From positions 4,092,001 to 4,156,000 of the forward strand of contig NZ_JARXYP010000002.1 of NCBI RefSeq assembly GCF_029893805.1: a DNA stretch of 64,000 nt, in the 5' to 3' direction. The stretch is from Streptomyces sp. SAI-135. GTDB taxonomy: Bacteria > Actinomycetota > Actinomycetes > Streptomycetales > Streptomycetaceae. The notes under the pieces were generated by a model. It had not been told where the DNA came from. It saw only the letters and a list, made by a program, of their open reading frames with translations, and did no database searches. Of this stretch, positions 26,593-35,342 are shown piece after piece; position 1 is the stretch's first letter, and each line of letters starts with the position of its first letter. Made by a program: the position numbers and the translations under genes.

Positions 26593-29178
26593 TCAGTCCA
26601 GCACCGGCAGCAGTTGAGGCAGGTGCCCGTCGGAGACCTGCGCCGCCCTCTGGCGCTCCTGTGGCACCTGCCCGTACAGCGTGGTGCGCGGACGTGCGGG
26701 ACGTCCCGCCGCCTCCGCCACCGCGATCAGGTCCTTCACCGACTTGTACGAGCCGTACGACGATCCCGCCATCCGCGAGATCGTCTCCTCCATCAGCGTG
26801 CCGCCCAGGTCGTTGGCGCCGGAGCGGAGCATCTCGGCCGCGCCCTCGGTGCCGAGCTTGACCCAGCTGGTCTGGATGTTCGGGATGTACGGGTGCAGGA
26901 GCAGCCTCGCCATCGCCGTGACCGCCCGGTTGTCCCGCATCGACGGGCCGGGCCGGGCGATGCCGGCCAGGTACACCGGGGCGTTGGTGTGGATGAAGGG
27001 GAGCGTCACGAACTCCGTGAAGCCGCCCGTGCGTTGCTGGATGCCGGCCAGGGTGCGCAGGTGGCCCAGCCAGTGGCGGGGCTGGTCGACATGGCCGTAC
27101 ATCATCGTCGAGGAGGACCGCAGGCCGACCTCGTGCGCGGTCTCGATCACCTCGATCCAGGTCGCCGTCGGCAGCTTGCCCTTGGTCAGCACCCAGCGGA
27201 CCTCGTCGTCGAGGATCTCGGCGGCCGTGCCGGGGATGGAGTCCAGCCCGGCCTCCTTGGCGGCGGTCAGCCACTCGCGGATCGACAGGCCGGTGCGGGT
27301 CGCGCCGTTGACGACCTCCATCGGCGAGAAGGCGTGCACATGCATGCCGGGGACGCGGGACTTGACCGCCCTCGCTATGTCGAAGTACGCCGTCCCGGGC
27401 AGGTCCGGATGGATCCCGCCCTGCATGCAGACCTCCACCGCGCCCACCTCCCAGGCCTGTTGGGCACGGTCGGCCACCTGGTCGAGGGAGAGCGTGTAGG
27501 CGTCGGCGTCGGTGCGCCGCTGGGCGAAGGCGCAGAACCGGCAGCCGGTGTAGCAGACGTTGGTGAAGTTGATGTTCCGCGTGACGATGTACGTCACGTC
27601 GTCGCCGACCGCCGACCTGCGGACGTCGTCGGCGATCCGGGTCAGCGCGTCCAGGGCCGGGCCGTCGGCGTGCAGCAGCGCGAGGGCCTCCTCGTCGGTC
27701 AGCCTCGTGGGATCGTCGGCGGCGGTCCGCAGCGCGTCCCGTACGTCCGTGTCGATGCGCTCGGGCACCATGCCGGGGGCGGCCGCCTCGCGCAGGGCGC
27801 CCCAGTCGCCGTAGACCTCGTCGAAGTCGTCACGGCGGTCGGACGTACGGCCCTCGGTGTCGATGGAGGCGTGCAGGTCGGTGCGGCCGGTGGCCACGAA
27901 GACCTCCTCGGGCTCCTGCCAGGGCAGCCCCTGCGGAAGCGCGTCGGGGCGGGCGAGGCCCGTCTCCGGGTCGGCCAGCGCGGCCACGTGCGGGCGCAGC
28001 CTCGGGTCCAGCCAGGGCTCGCCGCGCTGGACGAACTCGGGGTACACGCACAGGCGTTCCCGCAGTTCGAACCCGGCGGCGCGCGAGCGCTCGGTCAGCT
28101 CCTCGATCTGCGGCCAGGGGCGCTCGGGGTTCACGTGGTCGATGGTGAGCGGGCTGACCCCGCCCCAGTCGTCGATCCCGGCCCCGATCAGGCGCTCGTA
28201 CTCGCTGTCGACGAGGTTCGGCGGGGCCTGGATGTTGGCGGCCGGGCCCATGATGAGGCGGGCGACGGCCACCGCGGCGACCAGTTCGTCGAGCTCCGCG
28301 TCCGGCATGCCGCGCATCGCGGTGTCGGGCTTGGCGCGGAAGTTCTGGATGATCAGTTCCTGGATGCTGTGGTACGACCGCGCGGTGCGCCGGAGCGCGA
28401 ACAGGGACTCGGCGCGCTCCTCGTACGTCTCCCCGATCCCGATGAGGATGCCGGAGGTGAAGGGCACGGAGGAACGGCCCGCGTCCTCCAGCACCCGCAG
28501 CCGTACGGCGGGTTCCTTGTCCGGGGAGCCGTGGTGCGGGCCGCCGGGCTCGGACCACAGCCGCTCGGCGGTCGTCTCCAGCATCATGCCCATGCTCGGC
28601 GCGACCGGCTTGAGCCGCTGGAAGTCGGTCCAGGACAGCACGCCCGGGTTGAGGTGGGGCAGCAGGCCCGTCTCCTCCAGGATGCGGACGGAGATGGCCC
28701 GGACGTAGGCGATGGTGTCGTCGTAGCCGTGCGCGTCCAGCCACTCCCTGGCCTCCGGCCAGCGGTCCTCGGGCTTGTCGCCGAGGGTGATGAGGGCTTC
28801 CTTGCAGCCCAGCGCGGCGCCCTTGCGGGCCACGTCGAGGACCTCGTCGGGGGACATGAACATCCCGTGGCCGGCCCGGCGGAGCTTGCCGGGCACGGTC
28901 ACGAAGGTGCAGTAGTGGCACTTGTCCCGGCACAGCCGGGTCAGCGGGATGAAGACGCTCTTCGAGTACGTGATGACACCGGGGCGGCCCGCCTGCGCGA
29001 GGCCCGCGTCCCTGACCCGGGCGGCGGAGGCGGTGAGGTCGTCCAGGGCCGGGCCGCGGGCCTGGAGCAGCACCGCGGCCTCGAAGACGTCGAGGGCGAC
29101 GCCGTCCCGGGCACGTTTGAGAGCGCGACGCATGGAGTTCTCGGTGGGGCCGGTTCCGGAGGTCGCGGAGGTCGTCAT
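26593..29178 (-). CDS. fbiC: FbiC, FO (deazaflavin) synthase
   Basis: 861 residues, a fusion of the CofG and CofH radical-SAM enzymes that join tyrosine and 5-amino-6-ribitylamino-uracil into FO, the chromophore of coenzyme F420. The CofG half has CRDKCHYCTF (Cys83, 87, 90) binding the first 4Fe-4S cluster; the CofH half has NVCYTGCRFCAF near residue 545 for the second. GGIHPDLPG and FSPMEVVNGA are typical CofH. Length and domain order match actinobacterial FbiC. F420-linked oxidoreductases at 29235, 32728, 39182 and 54994 are likely users. Confidence 0.97.
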   Translation of the reverse strand: MTTSATSGTGPTENSMRRALKRARDGVALDVFEAAVLLQARGPALDDLTASAARVRDAGLAQAGRPGVITYSKSVFIPLTRLCRDKCHYCTFVTVPGKLRRAGHGMFMSPDEVLDVARKGAALGCKEALITLGDKPEDRWPEAREWLDAHGYDDTIAYVRAISVRILEETGLLPHLNPGVLSWTDFQRLKPVAPSMGMMLETTAERLWSEPGGPHHGSPDKEPAVRLRVLEDAGRSSVPFTSGILIGIGETYEERAESLFALRRTARSYHSIQELIIQNFRAKPDTAMRGMPDAELDELVAAVAVARLIMGPAANIQAPPNLVDSEYERLIGAGIDDWGGVSPLTIDHVNPERPWPQIEELTERSRAAGFELRERLCVYPEFVQRGEPWLDPRLRPHVAALADPETGLARPDALPQGLPWQEPEEVFVATGRTDLHASIDTEGRTSDRRDDFDEVYGDWGALREAAAPGMVPERIDTDVRDALRTAADDPTRLTDEEALALLHADGPALDALTRIADDVRRSAVGDDVTYIVTRNINFTNVCYTGCRFCAFAQRRTDADAYTLSLDQVADRAQQAWEVGAVEVCMQGGIHPDLPGTAYFDIARAVKSRVPGMHVHAFSPMEVVNGATRTGLSIREWLTAAKEAGLDSIPGTAAEILDDEVRWVLTKGKLPTATWIEVIETAHEVGLRSSSTMMYGHVDQPRHWLGHLRTLAGIQQRTGGFTEFVTLPFIHTNAPVYLAGIARPGPSMRDNRAVTAMARLLLHPYIPNIQTSWVKLGTEGAAEMLRSGANDLGGTLMEETISRMAGSSYGSYKSVKDLIAVAEAAGRPARPRTTLYGQVPQERQRAAQVSDGHLPQLLPVLD

Positions 29179-29234
29179 CCTTCGAGCATACGAGCGGTGT
29201 GATCAGGGCAGGGGTGCCGCCCTGTCGGGGGATG

Positions 29235-30077
29235 TCACACAGTGCCGGTACCGTCCTGGACATAACGGTCATATTCGTCGAGCGCCTTCAGCACCTCGCC
29301 CTCCCCCGCCGGCGGCAGCTGGAGCACGACCTCCTCGATGCCCAGCTCGGCGTAGTGGGCGAGCTTGCCGGGGGTGGGCAGGACGGCGTACGGGACGACC
29401 TGGAGGGCGCCCGGGTCGCGGCCCGCGTCCGCCCAGGCGGTGCGCAGCACGGGCAGGGACTCGGTGAGGCCGCGGCCGCCGATCGGCAGCCACCCGTCGG
29501 CGTACTCGCAGATGTGGGAGAACAGCTTGGGGCCCGCGGCGCCGCCCACCAGGGTCCGCTTCCGCACGGGCTTCGGGAAGGCGTGACTGGCCCTGACGCT
29601 CCCGAACTCCCCTTCGTAGGCGGTCGGTTCGTCCGCCCACAGGGCGTGCATGAGCGCCATCCGGTCCCGCACGAGCTCGCGCCGGGTACGCCACTCGACG
29701 CCGTGGTCGGCGGCCTCCTCCACGTTCCACCCGAACCCGAGCCCGAGCGTGAACCGGCCGCCGGAGAGGTGGTCGAGGGTGGCGATCTGCTTGGCGAGGT
29801 CGATCGGGTCGTGCTGGGCGACGAGCGTGATGCCGGTGCCGAGGCCGAGCCGCTCGGTGACGGCGGCGGCCTGGCCGAGCGCGACGAAGGGGTCGAGGGT
29901 ACGGCCGTACTCGCGCGGCAGGTCGCCGCCCGCGGGGTACGGGGTGACCCGCTCGACGGGGATGTGGGTGTGCTCGGGCAGGTACAGCCCGGCGAAGCCC
30001 CGCGCCTCCAGCTCACGGGCGAGCCGGGTCGGGGTGATGGTCTCGTCGGTGAGGAAGATCGTCACGGAAATACGCAT
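29235..30077 (-). CDS. LLM-class F420-dependent oxidoreductase (TIGR03619 type)
   Basis: 280 residues from ATG 30077 (MRISVTIFLTDETITPTRLA). A luciferase-like TIM barrel: YLPEHTHIPVERVTPYP, LGLGTGITLVAQHDPIDLAKQIATLDHLSGGRFTLGLGFGW, VGGAAGPKLFSHICEYADGW. The TIGR03619 group uses F420H2 rather than FMN for hydride transfer. Substrate unknown. It lies downstream of fbiC in the opposite reading order (same strand, 57 bp upstream of the fbiC start), so one transcript could carry both. A CCGACTGGTCGG site lies 38 bp upstream of its start. Confidence 0.9.
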   Translation of the reverse strand: MRISVTIFLTDETITPTRLARELEARGFAGLYLPEHTHIPVERVTPYPAGGDLPREYGRTLDPFVALGQAAAVTERLGLGTGITLVAQHDPIDLAKQIATLDHLSGGRFTLGLGFGWNVEEAADHGVEWRTRRELVRDRMALMHALWADEPTAYEGEFGSVRASHAFPKPVRKRTLVGGAAGPKLFSHICEYADGWLPIGGRGLTESLPVLRTAWADAGRDPGALQVVPYAVLPTPGKLAHYAELGIEEVVLQLPPAGEGEVLKALDEYDRYVQDGTGTV

Positions 30078-30114
30078 GGTGCATCTGTACCGGGCCGGGG
30101 CGGCGATGTCCATA

Positions 30115-30126
30115 CCGACTGGTCGG
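30115..30126. promoter_or_regulatory. CCGACTGGTCGG palindrome upstream of the F420 oxidoreductase
   Basis: Arms CCGAC and GTCGG with a TG centre, in the context ATACCGACTGGTCGGCAT. ACCGACTGGTCGGT-like sequences are common TetR-family operators. It sits 38 bp before the start codon at 30077. No regulator gene is next to it. Confidence 0.5.
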
Positions 30127-30145
30127 CATTGCGCGGGGAGGGTCC

Positions 30146-30195
30146 GTGGGCTGTAGGCGGCCTGTCCGTGAGCCGTAGGCCGTCTGTCGGGGGTG
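30146..30195 (+). repeat. Imperfect direct repeat
   Basis: GTCCGTGGGCTGTAGGCGGC and GTCCGTGAGCCGTAGGCCG follow each other with few differences in the gap before the monooxygenase gene. Purpose unknown. Confidence 0.45.
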
Positions 30196-30292
30196 TGGGT
30201 CCGCTTGTCGGAGGTCTGTCGACGGGGGCCCGGAACCTTGCCGGAGACGGCCGCCGGAACTCACCGGCAGGCCCCCTCCCGAAGGAGCCACC

Positions 30293-31429
30293 ATGACCAC
30301 CAGCCCAGTCACGATCATCGGCGCCGGACTCGGCGGCCTCACGCTCGCCCGCGTCCTGCACGTCCACGGCATCCCCGCCACCGTGTACGAGGCGGAGACC
30401 TCACCGACGGCGCGTGCGCAGGGCGGAATGCTCGACATCCACGACTACAACGGGCAGTTGGCCCTCCGGGCGGCCGGCCTGATGGAGGAGTTCCGCGGTC
30501 TTGTCCTGGAGGGCCGTGAGGCGACACGGCTGGTCGACCGGGACGGAACCGTGCTGTTCGACAAGGCCGACGACGGCACCGGCGGCCGCCCCGAGGTGCA
30601 GCGCGGTGAACTGCGGCAGCTCCTGCTGGACTCGCTGCCCGCCGGCACGGTCCGCTGGGGCCACAAGGTCAGCGGCGTCCGGACGCTCGGCGGGGGCCGG
30701 CACGAGGTGACGTTCACCGACGGCACCTCGGTCGACACCGGCCTTCTGGTGGGGGCTGACGGGGCATGGTCCCGGGTACGGCCGCTGCTCTCGCCCGCGA
30801 AGCCCGCGTACACCGGCATGTCCTGCGTGGAGGTGTACCTGCACGACGCCGACATCCGGCACCCGGCCAGCGCGAAGGTGGTCGGCACAGGGGCGCTGTT
30901 CGTGCTGGCGCCGGGCAAGGGCTTCGTGACGCACCGGGAGCGGGGCGGCAACCTGCACACGTACGTGATGCTCGCCCGGCCGCGGGAGTGGTTCGCGGAC
31001 ATCGACTTCTCCGACACCGCCGAGGCCGTCGCACGGATCGCGCGGGAGTTCGACGGCTGGGCACCGGAACTCACCGCGCTGATCACCGACGCCGACACCG
31101 CACCGGTGCTGCGCCCCTTCAGCGCCCTGCCCGTCGAGCACCGGTGGGAGCGGGTGCCGGGGGTGACCCTGATCGGCGACGCCGCCCATGTCGCCGCCCC
31201 GAACGGCGAGGGCGCCAACCTCGCCATGCTCGACGGCGCGGAACTCGCCCAGGCCCTCGCGGCCCACCCCGACGACATCGAGACCGCGCTCACGCAGCAC
31301 GAGCACGCCATGTTCCCCCGCAGCGCGGAAACCGCCACCGAGGGCACGGAACTCTTCGCCCTGATGTTCGGCGACGACGCGCCGCACGGCTTGATCAGGG
31401 TGTTCACGGGGGAGGAGCGGGGCGAATGA
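30293..31429 (+). CDS. FAD-dependent monooxygenase, TetX-like
   Basis: 378 residues, ATG after GAAGGAG. A class A flavoprotein hydroxylase: FAD-binding TIIGAGLGGLTLARVLHVHG at residues 7-26, ARAQGGMLDIHDYNGQLALRAAG, LLVGADGAWSRVRPLL (DG motif), and GDAAHVAAPNGEGANLAMLDGAEL (GD motif). QGGMLDIH followed by GQ-A closely parallels QGGTLDLH of the TetX tetracycline-inactivating branch. Hydroxylation of a tetracycline, another aromatic polyketide or an unrelated small molecule all remain possible. No linked biosynthetic genes. Confidence 0.88.
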   Translation: MTTSPVTIIGAGLGGLTLARVLHVHGIPATVYEAETSPTARAQGGMLDIHDYNGQLALRAAGLMEEFRGLVLEGREATRLVDRDGTVLFDKADDGTGGRPEVQRGELRQLLLDSLPAGTVRWGHKVSGVRTLGGGRHEVTFTDGTSVDTGLLVGADGAWSRVRPLLSPAKPAYTGMSCVEVYLHDADIRHPASAKVVGTGALFVLAPGKGFVTHRERGGNLHTYVMLARPREWFADIDFSDTAEAVARIAREFDGWAPELTALITDADTAPVLRPFSALPVEHRWERVPGVTLIGDAAHVAAPNGEGANLAMLDGAELAQALAAHPDDIETALTQHEHAMFPRSAETATEGTELFALMFGDDAPHGLIRVFTGEERGE

Positions 31430-31438
31430 CTCGGGCGG

Positions 31439-31801
31439 TCATCCGGCGAGGTAGCGGTGTCTGCCGTCGCCCGGAGAGATGAAGAGTTCGCCCTCCCGGA
31501 CCTGCCATTCCGTCGTGCCGTCCCTCTCGTGGCTCGCAAGGAACAGGCCACTGACGTGGTCCCCGTCCTCGTTGGCCGGGATCCGCGCCATCTCCCGGAT
31601 CTGGTGAACGAGCCAGTCCAGGCCCGACTCGCGGATGTCGGCGCCGTAGAAGAGGTAATGGGTCCAGTTCACGTGCCGGCGGGGTGTGCCCCATCCGTGG
31701 GAGTAGTGACCGTCTTCGTGGAACGAGATGATCTCCTGGGCTGCGGCGAGTTGTTGCTCGTCGCACTCCAGCCAGCCTCTGACCGACACGTAGACGCCCA
31801 T
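31439..31801 (-). CDS. Conserved hypothetical protein, 120 aa
   Basis: Begins MGVYVSVRGWLECDEQQLAAAQ and ends PGDGRHRYLAG. It is soluble, acidic and Trp/His-rich, with HYSHGWGTPRRHVNWTHYLFYGADIRESGLDWL and VSGLFLASHERDGTTEWQVREGEL. I recognise it only as a conserved actinobacterial protein. The compact alpha+beta pattern resembles some immunity or SMI1-like proteins, but no toxin gene is beside it, so no function is assigned. Confidence 0.75.
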   Translation of the reverse strand: MGVYVSVRGWLECDEQQLAAAQEIISFHEDGHYSHGWGTPRRHVNWTHYLFYGADIRESGLDWLVHQIREMARIPANEDGDHVSGLFLASHERDGTTEWQVREGELFISPGDGRHRYLAG

Positions 31802-31816
31802 CGTTTGCTCCTCGAG

Positions 31817-32635
31817 TCACTCTGACCCGTCCGCCAGATCCGCCACCACCGCCATGTGGTCCGACGGCCACACCCCGCCCACCGGGCCGTCCCCCGCGCG
31901 TCGGACGTCCAGGACGTGGCCCAGTCCCGAAGGGCCCGGTGGGCCGACGTGGATGTAGTCGATGCGGACCGGCGGGTCGACACGGACGTACGGGTTCGCC
32001 GGGTCCCAGGTCGCCGAGGCGGCCGTGGGATCCGCGTACTCCCAGGCGTCCAGGAAGAGTTGGCTTGGGGCGGCCGGGGCCGTTTTGTAGCCGCCGAAGA
32101 GGCGGACCTCGTCGGAGTCGGGCCAGGCGTTGAAGTCGCCGGTGATCACCGGGGGGAAATCGGTGCCGGAGCGGTGCGCGGCCACGAACTCGGCCAGGGC
32201 GGTGACCTGTTGGCAGCGGACCGCCGAGGCCGTGGGGGCCGAGGTGAGGTGGGTGGTGAAGAAGGGGATCTCACAGGAAGGGCCTGCCAGACGGGTGTGG
32301 AAGGCGAGGCGGCCGTCGTCCAGGTCGTCCGGGGCGGGGAGTCTGAGGACTGCCCGGTCGATCACCGGCCAGCGACTCAGTACCGCGTTGCCGACCTCCA
32401 CTCCCGGGTCGCCGATCCGGCGCTGCCAGCGCTCCGAGGCGGGCGACGCGGCCCACGCCCAGTGCAGGCCCAGTTCGCCGGCGAGCCACTGCGCGAGGTT
32501 CTCGGTGCCCGCCGACCACACCTCCTGGAGGCCGACCACATCCGGCCGCAGTTCGCGCAGCACCGAGAGGATGGCCTTCTGGCGTTCCTCCCACGGGCCG
32601 AAGCGCCACCAGAGGTTCCAGGTCACCACGCGCAT
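31817..32635 (-). CDS. Endonuclease/exonuclease/phosphatase-family hydrolase
   Basis: 272 residues from ATG 32635. The EEP fold is complete: MRVVTWNLWWRFGPWEERQ (Asn), VVGLQEVWS (catalytic Glu), FTTHLTSAP, VITGDFNAWPDSDEV (Asp/Asn), RIDYIHVGP and WPSDHMAVVADL (Asp-His). All metal and catalytic residues are present, so it should be an active phosphodiesterase or phosphatase. Without signal peptide or extra domains the substrate (DNA, inositol phosphate, lipid) cannot be chosen. Confidence 0.88.
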   Translation of the reverse strand: MRVVTWNLWWRFGPWEERQKAILSVLRELRPDVVGLQEVWSAGTENLAQWLAGELGLHWAWAASPASERWQRRIGDPGVEVGNAVLSRWPVIDRAVLRLPAPDDLDDGRLAFHTRLAGPSCEIPFFTTHLTSAPTASAVRCQQVTALAEFVAAHRSGTDFPPVITGDFNAWPDSDEVRLFGGYKTAPAAPSQLFLDAWEYADPTAASATWDPANPYVRVDPPVRIDYIHVGPPGPSGLGHVLDVRRAGDGPVGGVWPSDHMAVVADLADGSE

Positions 32636-32727
32636 CGCCGACACCCTTCGTCCGACCGGCAGCACCCTGAGATCATCGGGGCCGCCGGTCAGGTTACGGA
32701 AGACGAGAGACAGGAGTCTCACCGCCC

Positions 32728-33120
32728 ATGTCCCGCGACGCCGAGCGCAAGTACCGTGCCGCCAGGGCCGTTCAGCGCCTGATCAACCCCGTCATGCGCC
32801 GACTGCCCCTGCAGACCGTCCTGGAGACCACCGGCCGCACCTCGGGCCTGCCCCGCCGGACCCCGGTGGGCGGCAGGCGGGTCGGCGGTTCGTTCTGGCT
32901 GGTCTCCGAGTTCGGGGAGCGGTCGCAGTACGTCCGCAACATCAAGGCCGACCCCCGGGTCAGGGTGCGCATCCGGGGGCGGTGGCACACCGGGACCGCC
33001 CATCTGATGCCGGACGACGACACCGCCGTACGCCTGCGCGGCCTTCCCCTCCTGAACAGCGCCGCCGTGCGGGCGATAGGGGCGGGGCAGCTGACCGTGC
33101 GGGTGGATCTGGACAGGTGA
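32728..33120 (+). CDS. Deazaflavin (F420)-dependent nitroreductase-family protein
   Basis: 130 residues, split-barrel FDOR-A/Ddn-like. VLETTGRTSGLPRRTPVGG (F420-phosphate loop), FWLVSEFGERSQYVRNIKADPRVRVRIRGRWHTGTA, and an N-terminal amphipathic helix as in M. tuberculosis Ddn, which is membrane-associated and reduces quinones with F420H2. Starts at 32728 after AGGAG. Followed by a hairpin terminator. Confidence 0.88.
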   Translation: MSRDAERKYRAARAVQRLINPVMRRLPLQTVLETTGRTSGLPRRTPVGGRRVGGSFWLVSEFGERSQYVRNIKADPRVRVRIRGRWHTGTAHLMPDDDTAVRLRGLPLLNSAAVRAIGAGQLTVRVDLDR

Positions 33121-33123
33121 GGG

Positions 33124-33166
33124 GCGGCGCGGCGGTGACCCCGGGCGGAGGGGGCCGCCGCGCCGC
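33124..33166. terminator. Bidirectional GC hairpin
   Basis: GCGGCGCGGCGG (33124-33135) and CCGCCGCGCCGC (33155-33166) are perfect complements between two convergent stop codons. Confidence 0.75.
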
Positions 33167-33183
33167 TCAGAAGCGCACGCGCC

Positions 33184-33717
33184 TCACTTCGCCGGCTTGT
33201 AGAACGCGTACGTCGCCGTGTACGCCACGCTCACCTGGTCCGTGCCGGTGCAGGCGGTGGTGGGGGCCACGCCGCCGGTGGTGTTGAGGCGCTGTATGTA
33301 GGAGACGCCTCCGAAGACGCCTGTGCCCCGGGTCGCGGTGGCCTGGAGGAGGAGTTCGGGGATGGTGCCCGTCTTGGGGGAGTTGGCGATCGCCGTGGCG
33401 TTCACCGCGCTGCCGTCCACGGTGGAGACCCAGACGGGGCCGCGGGAGTGCAGGGCCACGGTGCGGCCTCTCCGGTCGGAGAGGGTGGCGGCGGGCTCCA
33501 GGAGCTTCCAGGCACCGTCGGTGCAGGTGTAGGTCTGCACGCCCCGGGCGGGGTACACACCGGTCAGCTTGTTGCCGTCGGGCACCTGGAGGGCCGCGGG
33601 GACCTTCACGGGCTTCGGCGGGGCGTCCGCGGTGGCCGCGTTGCCTGCGGTCGTCCCGAGGAAGGCGGTCGCGGCGAGGGCCGCGGTGGTCAGGGTGAGG
33701 CGCTTGGTGAGCTTCAA
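33184..33717 (-). CDS. DUF3455 secreted protein
   Basis: 177 residues from a TTG at 33717 with GGAGAA upstream. A Sec signal (MKLTKRLTLTTAALAATAFLGTTAGNAATA) precedes VPAALQVPDGNKLTGVYPARGVQTYTCTDGAWKLLEPAATLSD, the DUF3455 hallmark (VPxGn...L...G.G.Q.Y.C). Two cysteines (TYTC, TTAC) could pair after export. The role is unknown; DUF3455 proteins are secreted in both bacteria and fungi. Confidence 0.9.
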   Translation of the reverse strand: MKLTKRLTLTTAALAATAFLGTTAGNAATADAPPKPVKVPAALQVPDGNKLTGVYPARGVQTYTCTDGAWKLLEPAATLSDRRGRTVALHSRGPVWVSTVDGSAVNATAIANSPKTGTIPELLLQATATRGTGVFGGVSYIQRLNTTGGVAPTTACTGTDQVSVAYTATYAFYKPAK

Positions 33718-33851
33718 GTCGGTTCTCCGGAAGGGTTCTTGACTGGTCTTCAGTACGGCGATGTCGGACTCGCCGCCCCCCGGCCGGGACTCTACGGTGC
33801 CACCCGCGGGTTACCGGCCAGTTGGCCGAACACGCGCTCCCGAAACCCGTC

Positions 33852-35342
33852 TCACCCCGGCCAGACGATCGACTGCACCTCGCTGTACGCGTGCAGCGCG
33901 TACACCCCGCAGTCGCGTCCGACCCCGCTCCGGCGGAAGCCTCCGAACGGGGCCTCCATGTTGCGGCCGACCGTGTTGACCCCGACTCCCCCGGCCCTCA
34001 GTCGCCGTGCCACGCGGAAGGCGCGGGCCACGTCCGCCGACCAGACGTAGTCGATCAGGCCGTAGTCGCTGTCGTCGGCGAGGGCGATGCCCTCCTCCTC
34101 GTCGTCGAAGGGCGTCACGGTCACGACCGGGCCGAAGATCTCCTCACGGACCACGCGCATGTCGGGGCGGCAGTCGGCGAGGAGGGTGGGGGCGACGTAG
34201 AAACCCCGGTCGAGGTCCGGGCGTTCGCCGCCGGTGACGACCACCGCGCCCTCCTTGCGGCCGAGTTCGACGTACGACTCCACCCGCTCCCGGTGCGCGG
34301 CAGAGATCACCGGTCCGACGACCGTCCCGGGATCGCGCGGATCCCCGACCTTCAACCGGGCCGCGTAGGCGGTCAGTTGCTCGACCAGCCGGTCGTAGAC
34401 CCCTCGCTGCACCAGCACCCGCGTCGGTGCCGTGCAGATCTGTCCGCTGTAGAAGGAGAAGGTGGTCCCGATGCCGGCGACGGCCGATCCGAGGTCCGCG
34501 TCCTCGAAGACGAGCGCCGCCCCCTTGCCGCCCAGCTCCATCAACTGCCGTTTCATGGACCGCCCGCACACCTCGCCGATGCGCTGCCCGACCGCCGTGG
34601 AGCCGGTGAAGCTGACCATGTCGACGTCCGGTGAGTCGACGGCGGCCTCGCCGACCTCCACGGAACGCCCGCCGACCACGTTCACCACCCCGCGCGGCAC
34701 ACCGGCCGCCTCCAGTGCCTGCGCCATGCGGTAGACGGAGAGGGGGTCCTGCGGGGCGGGTTTCACCACCACGGTGTTGCCCATGGCGAGCGCCGGGGCG
34801 ATCTTCCCGGCGGGGTTGGCCCACGGGTTGTTGTACGAGGTGATGCAGGTGACCACCCCGACGGGCTGCCGGACGGCCAGCGCCCCCATCACCGCGGCCC
34901 TCCCCTCCCCCACTGCCTTGAGGGCGTGGGAGGTGCCCCCACGGCCGGCCTCGTTGACCTGCGGCTCGATCGCCCACTCGGCCGGTTCGACCCGCGCGTA
35001 CCGCCGGAAGCGGGCCGCGGCGACACCGACCTGCATGCCACGGGCCACCCCCGTGGTCGCGCCCGTCTCGGCCTGGGCGAGTTCGGCGTAGGGCACAAGA
35101 CCGGCGCGGATGATGTCGGCGGCACGGGCCAGCACGGCGGACCGCTCCTCCGGTGCCGTGCGCGACCACGGTCCGAAGGCCTCGCGGGCCGCGGCACAGG
35201 CCGCGTGCACCTGATCCCGCGAGGCCTCCGGGGCCCAACCGACGGTCTCCTCGGTGGCCGGGTCGACCACCGCGTAGTGACCGGCCTCCGGAGCCACCCA
35301 TGCACCGCCGACGAACAGCGCCTGCTCCTCCCGCGAACTCAC
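33852..35342 (-). CDS. Aldehyde dehydrogenase
   Basis: 496 residues from a GTG at 35342 that overlaps the upstream amidohydrolase stop as GTGA. An NAD(P)-dependent ALDH: ITSYNNPWANPAGKIAPALAMGNTVVVKPAP, FTGSTAVGQRI, Glu269 in MELGGKGA, nucleophile Cys303 in SGQICTAPTRV, EEIFGPVVTV and NTVGRNMEAPFGGFRRSGVGRD. It oxidises an aldehyde to the acid. Third gene of a coupled operon (luciferase-like oxidoreductase, amidohydrolase, ALDH) led by operator site 2. The substrate is probably an intermediate of the same pathway. Confidence 0.93.
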   Translation of the reverse strand: MSSREEQALFVGGAWVAPEAGHYAVVDPATEETVGWAPEASRDQVHAACAAAREAFGPWSRTAPEERSAVLARAADIIRAGLVPYAELAQAETGATTGVARGMQVGVAAARFRRYARVEPAEWAIEPQVNEAGRGGTSHALKAVGEGRAAVMGALAVRQPVGVVTCITSYNNPWANPAGKIAPALAMGNTVVVKPAPQDPLSVYRMAQALEAAGVPRGVVNVVGGRSVEVGEAAVDSPDVDMVSFTGSTAVGQRIGEVCGRSMKRQLMELGGKGAALVFEDADLGSAVAGIGTTFSFYSGQICTAPTRVLVQRGVYDRLVEQLTAYAARLKVGDPRDPGTVVGPVISAAHRERVESYVELGRKEGAVVVTGGERPDLDRGFYVAPTLLADCRPDMRVVREEIFGPVVTVTPFDDEEEGIALADDSDYGLIDYVWSADVARAFRVARRLRAGGVGVNTVGRNMEAPFGGFRRSGVGRDCGVYALHAYSEVQSIVWPG

